The notes under the pieces are model-generated. The model was not told where the DNA came from. It did no database searches and saw nothing but the letters and a program-made list of their open reading frames with translations. From a virus, in IMG/VR virus record IMGVR_UViG_3300032770_000013, positions 31,989 through 95,988 of that record: DNA of 64,000 nucleotides; one strand, 5' to 3'. Each line of letters begins with the position of its first letter. Position 1 is the first letter of the stretch. This document shows, piece after piece, positions 32,044 through 40,489 of this stretch. The translations under genes were made by a program, and so were the position numbers.

Positions 32044-33081
32044 TCATAGCCGGTATTCCTTATCGACAAAGCCCAATTCCGGATCGCCAACGAGCATCCA
32101 CTTGATCCAGGTTTTGTGGTCCTCATAATGGCGCCAATGACCGCGGCGGAAATGCAGCCGAACGCGATAGGCCGGCTCGTGATCGTCTGCGGGAAGCGGA
32201 GCAGCGCGAGAGCGACGCGCTAGATTAACCACATGGTACGAGACCAGCGGAAGCTTGCCAGCCCGCTCGCGGGCATGATTGAGTTTATGCGGGGCTCTGA
32301 CAACTTCGGTAGTGGCGATCTCAGCATCCAAGGCCACGGCTATTGCTTTAATTTGCCGGCTTACAAACTCGAATAGGCTTCCTTCATTGCCGCTAGAATC
32401 AACTGGCAGCACAAGCCATCCTTTTCGGACCTGAATAGCGTATTGCAGGTAAAAGGTGCCGTCGGCATCGGTCGCAAACACGATAACATGCCGGTCGCTG
32501 ATGCGAAATTCAAATGCGCAGGCGTCGTCCGGTAACTTAATCTCGCCGCCGAGATAGTCTTTTGCATTTTGGAAAGCCGTAGCCCAATCGTGCTGAATCA
32601 TGAATACCGAAGCGCTTTGGGCTATCTCCTCCCATTCCTGAATATCGCCGAGCCTCGCGTCTTTTGCTTGTAGATTGTAGATATTGCCGTCGACCAGCGC
32701 CTGTTGAAAGGCGTGCATCATTGTGCCGACCGGCTTTTGCAACTTGTAACCACGATCAAACCACTCTTCGATTTTTTCGGCCGCCTCAACTGCGGAGCTC
32801 AAAAACTGTCTTTTGTTCTCATTCGACTTGATGTCACGCTGAATGCCAGTCTCCTCTTTGTCGAGCATTCTGCGCATTTTGTGGAGCAATCGTCGACGCT
32901 CCTTGCCTTCGGGAACCTGCTCGATGATTTCTGCGACCTTGGCCGCCACATCGGTAAGATCACTGTCTTGAATGACTTTTTCAAACTGTCGCGGGAGCTC
33001 CTGCCTTAAAAAAGCGAGCGTCCGAGACTCGACCGCAGTTTGTCCCGCCTGATATGCCTGCTTAAGTGCCTCAGTGTTCAT
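32044..33081 (-). CDS. Phage protein, unknown (large, helical)
   Basis: 345 aa. A long helical N-terminal half (residues 1-130) with charged heptads, then a beta-rich segment (RISDRHVIVFATDADGTFYLQ), and a C-terminal VRLHFRRGHWRHYEDH, TWIKWMLVGDPELGFVDKEYRL. That ending is one I recall from alphaproteobacterial phage proteins of unknown function. Could act in replication or takeover; no catalytic motif. Confidence 0.6.
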   Translation of the reverse strand: MNTEALKQAYQAGQTAVESRTLAFLRQELPRQFEKVIQDSDLTDVAAKVAEIIEQVPEGKERRRLLHKMRRMLDKEETGIQRDIKSNENKRQFLSSAVEAAEKIEEWFDRGYKLQKPVGTMMHAFQQALVDGNIYNLQAKDARLGDIQEWEEIAQSASVFMIQHDWATAFQNAKDYLGGEIKLPDDACAFEFRISDRHVIVFATDADGTFYLQYAIQVRKGWLVLPVDSSGNEGSLFEFVSRQIKAIAVALDAEIATTEVVRAPHKLNHARERAGKLPLVSYHVVNLARRSRAAPLPADDHEPAYRVRLHFRRGHWRHYEDHKTWIKWMLVGDPELGFVDKEYRL

Positions 33082-33181
33082 ACTCGGCCCATAAATTTAA
33101 CTTGTTCCCGAAAGGTCTTTGCCGTACAAGATTCGTGGCGGGTGAACCCCGTCTTCTTAAACCTCCCCAAGGCCAAACTTG

Positions 33182-33219
33182 GAGCGTCGGATGCGAATCG
33201 TCCGGCGCTCTTTTTCTTT
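33182..33219 (+). terminator. Rho-independent-type hairpin on + strand
   Basis: GAGCGTCGGA (33182-33191), 9-nt loop, TCCGGCGCTC (33201-33210), then TTTTTCTTT. The stem is 10 bp with one G-U pair. It faces rightward although the genes here run leftward, so it would end an antisense or small RNA transcript. The flanking 33082-33181 holds no gene that I can see. Confidence 0.55.
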
Positions 33220-33397
33220 ACTTTCGGTTCTCCCATTCCTTGTAAGTAATATGCTTGTTTGTCTCATCTTGGCACGCCTCGCTTAAGTGGCAATCCCAAT
33301 TTGAGCAAGACGCTCCGGCCTCGACCAAACCTTCCCCGACGTGGAACACACCGGGAGAACCGCAAATCGGACACGGCTTGATTTTGTCAGTTCTCAC
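33218..33397 (-). CDS. Lar-like zinc-ribbon protein
   Basis: 59 aa from GTG 33397 (GTGA overlap). KPCPICGSPGVFHVGEG, CSNWDCHLS, ending TYKEWENRK, matches the restriction-alleviation (Lar) style: CPxCGS...C...C...A...WNxR. Lar proteins modulate type I restriction; here only the general pattern is seen. Confidence 0.6.
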   Translation of the reverse strand: MRTDKIKPCPICGSPGVFHVGEGLVEAGASCSNWDCHLSEACQDETNKHITYKEWENRK

Positions 33398-33918
33398 TGC
33401 GCCACGTCCTGATCGAGGATCGGGCTTAACGCCGACAGCGACGTCACCGATATCTCGTTCTTGTCGAGCTTCAACTTGCTCACCTTGATCCGCGCCAGTT
33501 GCTCGCTGATCGGGGAATCATGGTTCAGAAGCTCGGTGTATTGCTTCTGGAAATCCTCGTATTCTGGAGAACCTGGGGGAATCATGGTTGGCTTATGACC
33601 GGCCTTGTCCTCTGGCATCTTGGCGAGGATCTCGCGCACGATTGCCTGGCGGGCATCCTCGGTGCTTTTCTCGACCTGCAACAGCAAGGTGATGTCGCCT
33701 GCAATTGTGGCTCGCAGAGATCCGCTGTTAAACTCCCACGGCACGGTTACTGCGGTTTCTTGACCATTGGCGCCTTTGACGGCGACTTGATGGCCGTCGA
33801 GACTGCGTAGCCCGGCGAGCAATGTCAGGGCTTGCAGGACTGTCAGTTTGGGCTTTGCCTGAGCAAATGCCGTAGTCGACGCGAGCATGGCGGCGAGAAC
33901 GATAGCAACGATCTTCAT
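33394..33918 (-). CDS. Exported protein, unknown
   Basis: 174 aa with a clear signal peptide (MKIVAIVLAAMLASTTAFAQ, AFA cleavage). The mature part is helical and charged with no cysteines. Probably periplasmic when made in the host. Overlaps the following gene by 4 nt. Confidence 0.65.
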   Translation of the reverse strand: MKIVAIVLAAMLASTTAFAQAKPKLTVLQALTLLAGLRSLDGHQVAVKGANGQETAVTVPWEFNSGSLRATIAGDITLLLQVEKSTEDARQAIVREILAKMPEDKAGHKPTMIPPGSPEYEDFQKQYTELLNHDSPISEQLARIKVSKLKLDKNEISVTSLSALSPILDQDVAQ

Positions 33919-34283
33919 GATTTCTCCTCTGGGTTAAACATATCGATGGTCTTGTCGCATCGAACTGGTTGCTTCGGATCGGTGGTGAACGCAGTACAGC
34001 AAGGCTTGCCTTTACGGTCGTAAACCCATTCCTTCGGATAGCGCGGGTCAGCGATTTCAAAAGCGAACGTGGCCGCTATGATTTGACAAGCAATCGCTGG
34101 ATCCGCATCGGGGCCGCCATCACGATACGCCTTGTCACGCTCACAATAGGCGCACCACGCATCGTCAAATGCCATTCCTTCGGTCCCGGAGCCGGGACGA
34201 TATGGCTTGCCAGCCATTTCCGCCCACTCCTCGGTAGCGGCAGCGGTCTTGCCAGCGAATAGTGCCGCGATGATGTCGGTCAT
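33915..34283 (-). CDS. Phage protein, unknown
   Basis: 122 aa with WCAYCERDKAYR, then KGKPCCTAF and PVRCDKT. Cysteines are scattered and may bind a metal. Overlaps both neighbours by 4 nt. Confidence 0.55.
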   Translation of the reverse strand: MTDIIAALFAGKTAAATEEWAEMAGKPYRPGSGTEGMAFDDAWCAYCERDKAYRDGGPDADPAIACQIIAATFAFEIADPRYPKEWVYDRKGKPCCTAFTTDPKQPVRCDKTIDMFNPEEKS

Positions 34284-34612
34284 TGCGGCTTCGGCATAAT
34301 GGTGATGCCAGTCAACTGACCGCGCTTTGGGTCTTTTTCCTTGAAGCGGTCCTCATCGCGCATAACCTTGACGATTTGCGCTCGAATGTCCCGAAGATCG
34401 CGGCCCGTTGTATCGTGATAGGCTGCCGCAAGATGATCGATCAAGTCTGACATGATGATGCCGAACTTAATAGGATCATTTGCCATCGGGTCGAGCTCGG
34501 TAATGTGCAGCCGGAAAAGCTGCTTATCATCATCGGTCCGCTCAACAATGATGATCGGATGATAGAGGATTATCCGATCAGCTTCGTCCCTCAATCGCTG
34601 TTCATCCGGCAT
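34280..34612 (-). CDS. DUF5076-like protein
   Basis: 110 aa. FGIIMSDLIDHLAAAYHDTTG followed by a helix DIRAQIVKVMRDEDRF resembles the small DUF5076 family in alphaproteobacteria and their phages. Tentative. Overlaps the next gene by 11 nt. Confidence 0.5.
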   Translation of the reverse strand: MPDEQRLRDEADRIILYHPIIIVERTDDDKQLFRLHITELDPMANDPIKFGIIMSDLIDHLAAAYHDTTGRDLRDIRAQIVKVMRDEDRFKEKDPKRGQLTGITIMPKPQ

Positions 34613-35069
34613 GACGGCTCCTGAATTTCCGGCCTTTGGGGAACGGGCGCGATGCCCATTTACGCTTGATTTTCTTGCGCTTCTTAATCCGGCGGCGCTC
34701 TCGTTTAATTAGAACTCGGTCGGGATATTGTCCATGTTCCCCACGGACATTTGTCTTGATTTTGTGGGCTTCTTTTTCGCGGTAGATCAAAAATTCCGGA
34801 TCGTTTGCTTCTGGAATATAGCTGATTTCTTCGGTGTAAAAATTAGTCACTTGCTGACGTGCACCAAGCGCAGGATCGTGGTCAAGGTGAAGATCGCGGG
34901 GCTTGCATTTAAGCAACTCGGCCAGTTCCTTTAGCTTGTCCTGCAATAACTCGCCGTAGTGACCCCGAGCAATCGCTATGACTTCCTCGGGCCAAATCTC
35001 GCCGAGTTGCCGTAAGACAACCCGGCAGCGAACATCGAGCGGAATATGAGGGCGGTAAAGACGTGCCAT
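34602..35069 (-). CDS. HNH-like phage protein
   Basis: 155 aa from ATG 35069 (overlapping the upstream TGA). LHLDHDPALGARQ resembles the central His-Asp-His segment of a phage HNH-like protein; YIPEANDPEFLIYREKEAHKIK and RGEHGQYPDR follow, then a very basic tail (RIKKRKKIKRKW). Zinc cysteines are absent, so nuclease activity is doubtful. Confidence 0.5.
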   Translation of the reverse strand: MARLYRPHIPLDVRCRVVLRQLGEIWPEEVIAIARGHYGELLQDKLKELAELLKCKPRDLHLDHDPALGARQQVTNFYTEEISYIPEANDPEFLIYREKEAHKIKTNVRGEHGQYPDRVLIKRERRRIKKRKKIKRKWASRPFPKGRKFRSRHAG

Positions 35070-35407
35070 CACACCGCTCGCCAGACCTTGGCCTTTAATC
35101 CTGTATCATTCGTGCGCCGCTCGCCAGTGAGAACAATTCGCGGCGGCCTCTCTTGGCTTAGTTCGGTTATCCTTGGGCGCACAGCTAAAACCGATTCTCC
35201 GATCGCCGCCGCCGTCTGGTCGGGCGTCAGTCCTTTTGGACCAGCATTGCGGATAGCGGCATAGGCGCGCTCCCGGAGGACAGCGGCTTTGCCTTTGATG
35301 GCAATGGCGGCGTCTCGGGATGTAGTTTTTTCCTTGTATCCAGGCGATGCCGGATATGATTGATCGCCGTAGGCGTCAGCGGAAAATTTCTCTGCAATTC
35401 GGCTCAT
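35069..35407 (-). CDS. Winged-helix protein
   Basis: 112 aa. LRERAYAAIRNAGPKGLTPDQTAAAIGESVLAVRPRITELS, then IVLTGERRTNDTGLKAKVW is a winged helix-turn-helix of the kind found in phage early regions. Likely DNA-binding regulator. Confidence 0.65.
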   Translation of the reverse strand: MSRIAEKFSADAYGDQSYPASPGYKEKTTSRDAAIAIKGKAAVLRERAYAAIRNAGPKGLTPDQTAAAIGESVLAVRPRITELSQERPPRIVLTGERRTNDTGLKAKVWRAV

Positions 35408-35610
35408 AAATCCTCCGCTGGCGCATATTCGCCTACCGCCAATTCATGCTTGCAACCTTCAGTGCACAGCACGCCACAAATAACACAGTCACCGCTCGGA
35501 AAACGTGGATGCTCGTGCACTCGACCGGCATAGCTTCGTTCGCACGGCGGCGGCTCTAGGCCGAGGAACTCATCTGCGGGATTGATGGCTTTCCAAGCGT
35601 CGTAAGTCAT
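35404..35610 (-). CDS. Zinc-knuckle microprotein
   Basis: 68 aa: RFPSGDCVICGVLCTEGCKHE gives a C-x2-C-x3-C-x3-C-x-H cluster. Overlaps both neighbours by 4 nt. Function unknown. Confidence 0.55.
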   Translation of the reverse strand: MTYDAWKAINPADEFLGLEPPPCERSYAGRVHEHPRFPSGDCVICGVLCTEGCKHELAVGEYAPAEDL

Positions 35611-36044
35611 TTCGAGATCATCTTTTCGATTTCAGCCCGCAGTTTCGATTCGGTCATGTCCGGCAGCAAGTCTTGGCAGACGATATAAACCATGCGGTCT
35701 GCCAGTCGGCTTAGCGTTGTGCCGCTCGCCTTCGACAACGATTGCGGAACAATAACGATGCGGCCTTTATGGTCCTTACTAAACCTCGCAAATTTTGCCG
35801 CGATGCGCAGTTGATCCATCGCTACGTCTTTGTCCTCGAACAAGCCGCCCTTTGCCAATTTAGTGGCGAGCGCCCACAAAAAGCGGAGCAACTTCATATT
35901 TTTGGTCGTGCGAATCTCGGCCCAAACCTCTTGTTTCGTCGGCAGCAGTGCGAAGTCGTCCGCAAAAACCTCCTGATCGCAGAACAAACCCATTTCTCCT
36001 GCGCGCTTTGCCGGCCGCTTATGCAGGCTCAATTCTACAGCCAT
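35607..36044 (-). CDS. DUF1367-like recombination-region protein
   Basis: 145 aa. KNMKLLRFLWALATKLAKGGLFEDKDVAMDQLRIAAKFARF and a C-terminal helical segment recall the DUF1367/NinB-like proteins encoded next to annealases. The following gene upstream is the ERF annealase, which fits. Tentative. Confidence 0.5.
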   Translation of the reverse strand: MAVELSLHKRPAKRAGEMGLFCDQEVFADDFALLPTKQEVWAEIRTTKNMKLLRFLWALATKLAKGGLFEDKDVAMDQLRIAAKFARFSKDHKGRIVIVPQSLSKASGTTLSRLADRMVYIVCQDLLPDMTESKLRAEIEKMISK

Positions 36045-36046
36045 GG

Positions 36047-37144
36047 TTACGATTTTGCCATATCCATGTGGCGATCATAGATTTTTTTAATCTCTGCAAC
36101 ATCGGGCGGGAACAACGAAACATCGGCTAAATGCGCTTCGACATTCTCGTAGAACCAATCGCCGAGGCCGCCTGGATCATGCTGCATGGCGAACTCTCGG
36201 CATTTGGCATCAACCGCCTTGAGTAGCTTGTCGGGATTGTCGGGCCATGTCGTTGGCGCCTCAATATCGAACTCCGTGACGGATTCGCTTTCGGCCTTTG
36301 CAGGTCCGAACTTGGAGGCGATTTCCTTGTAGTGAGCGTCGATGCCCGAAAATACTTTCGGCGCATTGGCCTTAATGTCAGCAAGCGCCGCCTCGTTCAA
36401 CGACCTCCATTGAGAGAGCTCTTGGATATTTTTCGCCGTTCCGATCGCGCCATCGAACGCAGCGGCCCATGTTGCGCGACTTCCCTCTGCGGGAATAGCG
36501 CAAGGTGCCCGATGTTGCGCGGGAGTTGCTGACTGCGCCGGATTTGGCGCGCGGCGAGGTGCCGGCTTTTGCGAGGCTGACCCCTCATTCTCGCCGCGGT
36601 CGGCGTCGTCGACGTCACTTGCCGGGATCTGAAACAATGACAGCAGAAAATACTTGCGGGCCGCAATCGCGCATTTATTTAGGCATGCCGGGTCAAAGCC
36701 GCCCTTTTCGCTTTTAGCCAATGACAGGCCGGTAAAGCGCGGACGATGCGGCCATACCGCGCCGCTCTCGTGCATGATTGTGAACTCGTAGACCGCTGCG
36801 ACGTAATTGCTTTCGACAAAGGTGCGGCTAACTTCGTCTTGGATGACCGCGATGCCGTTCTTTCCCATCAGCGGTGTGAGTTTTGTCAGCAAATCATTCG
36901 CAGTCGTGAACTTGAAATGAAAATGCTTATGCTCGCCGGTCTTAGTGACAACGCCGATTTCCGCCATGACTTTCGCAATGGCGCCGGCAAGCTTCGCCAC
37001 ATCCTCGCGCTGGATAACTGGCATGGGTGTAGGAGCAACTTCGGGAACTGGCGGAGTTTCCGTTTGTTCACGCACGGCAATCTCGCCTTTGCTCGTCGGC
37101 TCATCAAAGTTAATTTTCTGCGCGGTTTGCGTTGCGGTCTTCAT
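36047..37144 (-). CDS. ERF-family single-strand annealing protein
   Basis: 365 aa. The ERF core occupies residues about 45-190: KVMAEIGVVTKTGEHKHFHFKF, MGKNGIAVIQDEVS, LAKSEKGGFDPACLNKCAIAARKYFLLSLFQIPASDVDDAD, where the AxxxARKYxLLxLFxIP..DDAD run is the family signature. The N-terminal 40 residues are a linker; residues 190-365 are helical and specific. Promotes homologous annealing in phage recombination. Its ATG overlaps the stop of the coiled-coil gene by 4 nt. Confidence 0.85.
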   Translation of the reverse strand: MKTATQTAQKINFDEPTSKGEIAVREQTETPPVPEVAPTPMPVIQREDVAKLAGAIAKVMAEIGVVTKTGEHKHFHFKFTTANDLLTKLTPLMGKNGIAVIQDEVSRTFVESNYVAAVYEFTIMHESGAVWPHRPRFTGLSLAKSEKGGFDPACLNKCAIAARKYFLLSLFQIPASDVDDADRGENEGSASQKPAPRRAPNPAQSATPAQHRAPCAIPAEGSRATWAAAFDGAIGTAKNIQELSQWRSLNEAALADIKANAPKVFSGIDAHYKEIASKFGPAKAESESVTEFDIEAPTTWPDNPDKLLKAVDAKCREFAMQHDPGGLGDWFYENVEAHLADVSLFPPDVAEIKKIYDRHMDMAKS

Positions 37145-38088
37145 CGAGCCCGTTCCTCCATCTCAACTTTTGTACCTGGCACCTTGATGCCGGCGCCGGT
37201 AGCCTTTTCAGCCAATGATTGCAGCACGTTTGTAATAGCTTCGCTCTCGGCGAAGAACGCCAGAACGGCCGCGCGATCAACGATGCTCACTACTTGGACC
37301 GAATGCAGATGGACTGCCCGGCCACGCGAACCGCTGGTAGTGCGCGTTTTTGCAATGTTGTCGGCCTTGAGTTGTGCCGCCGCAGCTTCCTCGATCTTGC
37401 CGGCCTTGGCCGCCTGTTGAGCCGCCTCGCGGGCCGCCGCTTCGGCCTTCTGTTTTGCCAACTTTTGAGCGGCAAGGAACGGCGCACATACGGCGTCCTT
37501 AAGTTGCTTGTAGATATCCGCAGCGGCAATAACAGCGCGCCACCGCTCATCCACGGCGCGGCCAGCCTCTAGATGCGGTTTCTTCTCGGCTTCGCGCACC
37601 TCATCCGCTTTCTTACGGTACTTGGCAATCTCGTTGGAGAGATCGGCAGCTCTATCGGATTCTTCCTGTGTCTTTGCCGCGCCCTTCGCAATTAGCTGCT
37701 GTGCCTCGCGGGCCAGATCCTCGATGGTATCTCGAATGCTCTCAATCGAATCATCAGGCGGCGGTCGATTGTGCAGGTTGGTCACGGCCTCATGCTGATC
37801 CGGCCACGGCTCGCCGCGCTCCGCGACGGCAACGTAAGTCTCATATGAAATCGGATACTTGGCACACCACGGCCAGACGCGGTCGACCGTAACGGGATAA
37901 CCGCTCAACATAACGGCCCATTCGCCATCCAGCATTTCCGTTAATTCGTCGGACTTCCAGATGCCGACCGGTTGCCATTCGCCGCCTTTACGGCGGGTGC
38001 GGTAATATCCTGCCAATGGCTCGTTGGCATCGAATTGGACGGGTTCGCCAGCAAGAAGCGACCGCCAGCCTGCAAATTGATCGGTCAC
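37141..38088 (-). CDS. Coiled-coil partner of ERF
   Basis: 315 aa from GTG 38088, which has AGAGG upstream and overlaps the previous TGA (GTGA). N-terminal folded part, then IRDTIEDLAREAQQLIAKG, KYRKKADEVREAEKKPHLEAGRAVDERWRAVI and an Ala/Lys/Gln-rich coiled coil (residues about 215-255). The EAEKKPHLEAGRAVDxxW segment is one I associate with proteins encoded beside phage ERF genes. Function unknown. Confidence 0.6.
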   Translation of the reverse strand: MTDQFAGWRSLLAGEPVQFDANEPLAGYYRTRRKGGEWQPVGIWKSDELTEMLDGEWAVMLSGYPVTVDRVWPWCAKYPISYETYVAVAERGEPWPDQHEAVTNLHNRPPPDDSIESIRDTIEDLAREAQQLIAKGAAKTQEESDRAADLSNEIAKYRKKADEVREAEKKPHLEAGRAVDERWRAVIAAADIYKQLKDAVCAPFLAAQKLAKQKAEAAAREAAQQAAKAGKIEEAAAAQLKADNIAKTRTTSGSRGRAVHLHSVQVVSIVDRAAVLAFFAESEAITNVLQSLAEKATGAGIKVPGTKVEMEERAR

Positions 38089-38522
38089 GCTGCCACCTCT
38101 TCCAACACGCCGAAATACTTTTCTGGATGATACCGGCGCATCCACCGCAATGTCAGGTGCAACTCTTCCAGCACCATGACAGTCAGTCCGGGCGTCTGCC
38201 GCAGTCTCATTGCCAAGGCTTGCGTCAGGTTGGCGTCCGTGTTCCAGACCTTCACGCGACGGACGGCATTCTCGATCTGGAATACCCGGTGGTCGAGCAG
38301 ATGCCGGGCCCGAGCGCCGTAGCGGGCGCGGATTACCGGATTATCCGGGCCGCGCTGAATTGCCTTGGCAACGCGGGCTTTAAGATCGTTGGGGATTGCC
38401 GGCTTGGCGAATGCCGCCTCGATCTGAGCGAGCGCAGCGTCCATCGCAGAACCGCCACGAGCAATAACAGCCATAGCAGCAGCGCGGCCACGCGCCATAT
38501 CACGATCTGCATAAAGGTTCAC
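38085..38522 (-). CDS. Phage protein, unknown
   Basis: 145 aa, Ala/Arg-rich, helical (MARGRAAAMAVIARGGSAM, then KARVAKAIQRG). GTG start 38522 overlaps the upstream TGA. Possibly DNA binding; not recognised. Confidence 0.55.
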   Translation of the reverse strand: MNLYADRDMARGRAAAMAVIARGGSAMDAALAQIEAAFAKPAIPNDLKARVAKAIQRGPDNPVIRARYGARARHLLDHRVFQIENAVRRVKVWNTDANLTQALAMRLRQTPGLTVMVLEELHLTLRWMRRYHPEKYFGVLEEVAA

Positions 38523-38656
38523 TTCTTTCCTCCCTTTGGTAACTGATTCGTCGGCCAGCCGTTATCGCGGCATAGCTCGAAGTATCGCTTCTCGGATAAT
38601 TGGCCGGTGCGGAGAAGCGTAAGCGCAACTTCGTGCGTTAGCTTAATGGTATTCAT
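38519..38656 (-). CDS. Microprotein, unknown
   Basis: 45 aa, MNTIKLTHEVALTLLRTGQL; helical. Starts and stops overlap neighbours (TGATG at the start, GTGA at the end). Confidence 0.5.
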   Translation of the reverse strand: MNTIKLTHEVALTLLRTGQLSEKRYFELCRDNGWPTNQLPKGGKK

Positions 38657-38904
38657 AGCGGCTTCTTTTGAAACGCCGGCATTGCCGACATTGCCGACAT
38701 TGCCGACAACATTGCCGAAATCTGTTCAATCATTGGGTTTTGGGCATCATGGTAAACTTGTCGAACGAGCGATGATAATTCCGCATGGAATCTCGCTGCT
38801 TCGTATTTGTCGTCCGGAGCCCAACGTTTCCAGAATTGCTCCATTCCCAATTCAAAAATGCGAGCATCACGTTCATCAGTGGGTTGCGATAACAGGCTGT
38901 TCAT
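38653..38904 (-). CDS. Small protein with Ser-Ala-Met repeats
   Basis: 83 aa. The C-terminal MLSAMSAMSAMPAFQ is encoded by a 9-bp tandem repeat (38680-38718). N-terminal part helical. Not recognised. Confidence 0.55.
   Translation of the reverse strand: MNSLLSQPTDERDARIFELGMEQFWKRWAPDDKYEAARFHAELSSLVRQVYHDAQNPMIEQISAMLSAMSAMSAMPAFQKKPL
38680..38718. repeat. 9-bp tandem repeat in coding sequence
   Basis: CATTGCCGA occurs at 38680, 38689, 38698 and 38710 on the + strand, three copies in direct tandem and one after a 3-nt gap. It encodes SAM/AMS units in the gene at 38653-38904. Confidence 0.8.
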
Positions 38905-39241
38905 GGCGCACCTCCTTCCGTAGTCTCTGAAAATGCTTGGGGTGAAGTACGTTCTGGTGCAGTACCGGATCGCCGAAGAACCACATCGTTATGGTCCGCG
39001 GAAATCTCCGCCGCTGGATAGCTTCGTCGATCAGATATTCGGGTGGCTCGACCTTGCCGACACCCAGCGATTTCATGAACTCGGTGCGCTGCTCGCGGAT
39101 TTCAGCGTCCTCGATATTCCGCAGCAGGCTTGAAATCTGGTGCGCCGTGGCACCGCCTAATGTCTCTCCGATCTCCCGGAGTTTTGCTCCGCTGGCGCGC
39201 ATGGTCATTGCGCGTTGTCGGTCCTCGTCGGAAAACTTCAT
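38876..39241 (-). CDS. HTH-containing phage protein
   Basis: 121 aa. The N-terminal DEDRQRAMTMRASGAKLREIGETLG, then ATAHQISSLLRN is a plausible helix-turn-helix. The rest (TITMWFFGDPVLHQNV) is unrecognised. Overlaps both neighbours; near the start of the leftward operon. Confidence 0.55.
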   Translation of the reverse strand: MKFSDEDRQRAMTMRASGAKLREIGETLGGATAHQISSLLRNIEDAEIREQRTEFMKSLGVGKVEPPEYLIDEAIQRRRFPRTITMWFFGDPVLHQNVLHPKHFQRLRKEVRHEQPVIATH

Positions 39242-39417
39242 TGGACCGCTTCTCTCGGAGTATCGAGAGCTTCACGGCAAGCGTCGATGCCTTCGCCGCG
39301 TCCTTCCTCACGAACAACCCGGAGCCGAGCGGCCCACAATTCCAGAACTTCGGCGACCGGGGAAATCCTAGCGTCTTGCGCCATCTGCTGCGCCAACTCA
39401 TCGGCCCAATCAGGCAT
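39238..39417 (-). CDS. First gene of the leftward early operon
   Basis: 59 aa, MPDWADELAQQMAQDARIS. ATG 39417 is chosen over ATG 39432 because GGAGGT lies 7-8 nt before it. Helical; function unknown. Transcription probably starts in 39433-39506. Confidence 0.55.
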   Translation of the reverse strand: MPDWADELAQQMAQDARISPVAEVLELWAARLRVVREEGRGEGIDACREALDTPREAVQ

Positions 39418-39432
39418 CGTCTTTACCTCCAC

Positions 39433-39506
39433 TAACCGAACACAACAATAGGATTAAATAAAATTTTCCTTGCAGTCAAGCCCTTTCTGTCTATATTTTA
39501 CAGTCT
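39433..39506. promoter_or_regulatory. Divergent AT-rich promoter region
   Basis: Rightward: TTGCAG (39470-39475), 16 nt, TATATT (39492-39497), putting the start within a few bases of ATG 39507, i.e. a leaderless or near-leaderless mRNA. Leftward: TTGACT overlaps the same -35 area on the other strand with an AT-rich spacer (TTTATTTAATCC). The two promoters overlap, as in a genetic switch. Boxes read by eye. Confidence 0.55.
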
Positions 39507-40274
39507 ATGAGCCACTACCATCCAAATCAAGATCAAGGTTGCGTCTACATCATCCGGTGCCCGGATTTTCAGCCGGACTGGGTTCGCATCGGCTTTTCTC
39601 GCTGTCCAGAATTGAGAATTAGAAAGTTCAAGAATGCGTTTGGCAGAGTTGAAGTGATTGCTATCATCCCCGGAACTCAATTGAATGAGAGGCGCGTTCA
39701 CCAACTATTGCGACAATATTCCGTTACTCCCCCAAGAAGCATTGGAGGTGCACAACGTACTTCTAGCAGTTGGTATTTAGCACATAAGAATGTTATCCTT
39801 TTTATTCTTGAAATATCTGGGGTTAACTTTAGGTGGGAAAAGTGCGAGAAAATACGGCGCGTAGAGGCAGTATCTACGCCAAGCGGACAGCTCAGAAATA
39901 ACCTACGGGGGACATTCTTTGAACCAGACCAAAATCCACAGGAATTAATCGTTATGCTACAGGAAGAGCCAGGCGAAGTTTGCCGCAAGAATTTAGTCTT
40001 ACTCGCCAAAACTTTTGCGCGAGCTACCAAGCGCCCGTTGGATCGAATCAGCGCCAAATTCTACGGCAATGTTAACTTTTTCAGGAACTTAGACGAAGGC
40101 GAGCAGACCGTCAGCCTCAAGCATCTCGACCGTCTAGTCCGTGAGTTTAAGAAGGAATGGCCGGACAATGTTCCATGGCCAGTCCTCTCTTCCGCTAGGT
40201 TCCGAGCGCCGGTTAAAAATACTGTTGTGCAGAAGCCCAAAAAGGGCTTCGTAAAAAAATCTCGAATCACGTAA
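39507..40274 (+). CDS. GIY-YIG (T5orf172/MUG113-like) fused to a phage regulator domain
   Basis: 255 aa. Residues 1-95 fit a GIY-YIG module of the T5orf172/MUG113 type (GCVYIIRC, WVRIGFS...RIRKFKNAFG, NERRVHQLLRQY). Residues about 150-225 (LLAKTFARATKRPLDRISAK, FYGNVNFFRNLDEG, LKHLDRLVREFKKEWPDNVPW) resemble the HTH-bearing regulators of alphaproteobacterial phages. The gene is AT-rich and stands directly at the divergent promoter, where a cI/Cro-type gene is expected. It could be a regulator with a nuclease-derived sensor or a homing nuclease that captured a regulator. Confidence 0.65.
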   Translation: MSHYHPNQDQGCVYIIRCPDFQPDWVRIGFSRCPELRIRKFKNAFGRVEVIAIIPGTQLNERRVHQLLRQYSVTPPRSIGGAQRTSSSWYLAHKNVILFILEISGVNFRWEKCEKIRRVEAVSTPSGQLRNNLRGTFFEPDQNPQELIVMLQEEPGEVCRKNLVLLAKTFARATKRPLDRISAKFYGNVNFFRNLDEGEQTVSLKHLDRLVREFKKEWPDNVPWPVLSSARFRAPVKNTVVQKPKKGFVKKSRIT

Positions 40275-40285
40275 CTGCACGGGGC

Positions 40286-40480
40286 ATGAATTTGCCCCTC
40301 GAAGAGGATGTCGAGGATGTGCTGCCGATACCTCTCGATCCAGTAACGGTAAAGCGATTGGCTCGGTTCGCCCGTCTCATCGGTCAGCACCCGCGTGATG
40401 TCGCGGGAATGCTGCTTTGCGACCTATTGGCCGATCAGGACTTTTGGGATGCCGCGGAAGATCACTCCCGGCTTAACTAG
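40286..40480 (+). CDS. Small protein, RHH-like
   Basis: 64 aa, acidic, with TVKRLARFARLIGQHPRDVAG. Helical with ribbon-helix-helix-like size. It ends in TAG followed by an AGGAGG for GapR, evidence that TAG is a normal stop here. Confidence 0.5.
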   Translation: MNLPLEEDVEDVLPIPLDPVTVKRLARFARLIGQHPRDVAGMLLCDLLADQDFWDAAEDHSRLN

Positions 40481-40489
40481 GAGGCTGAA

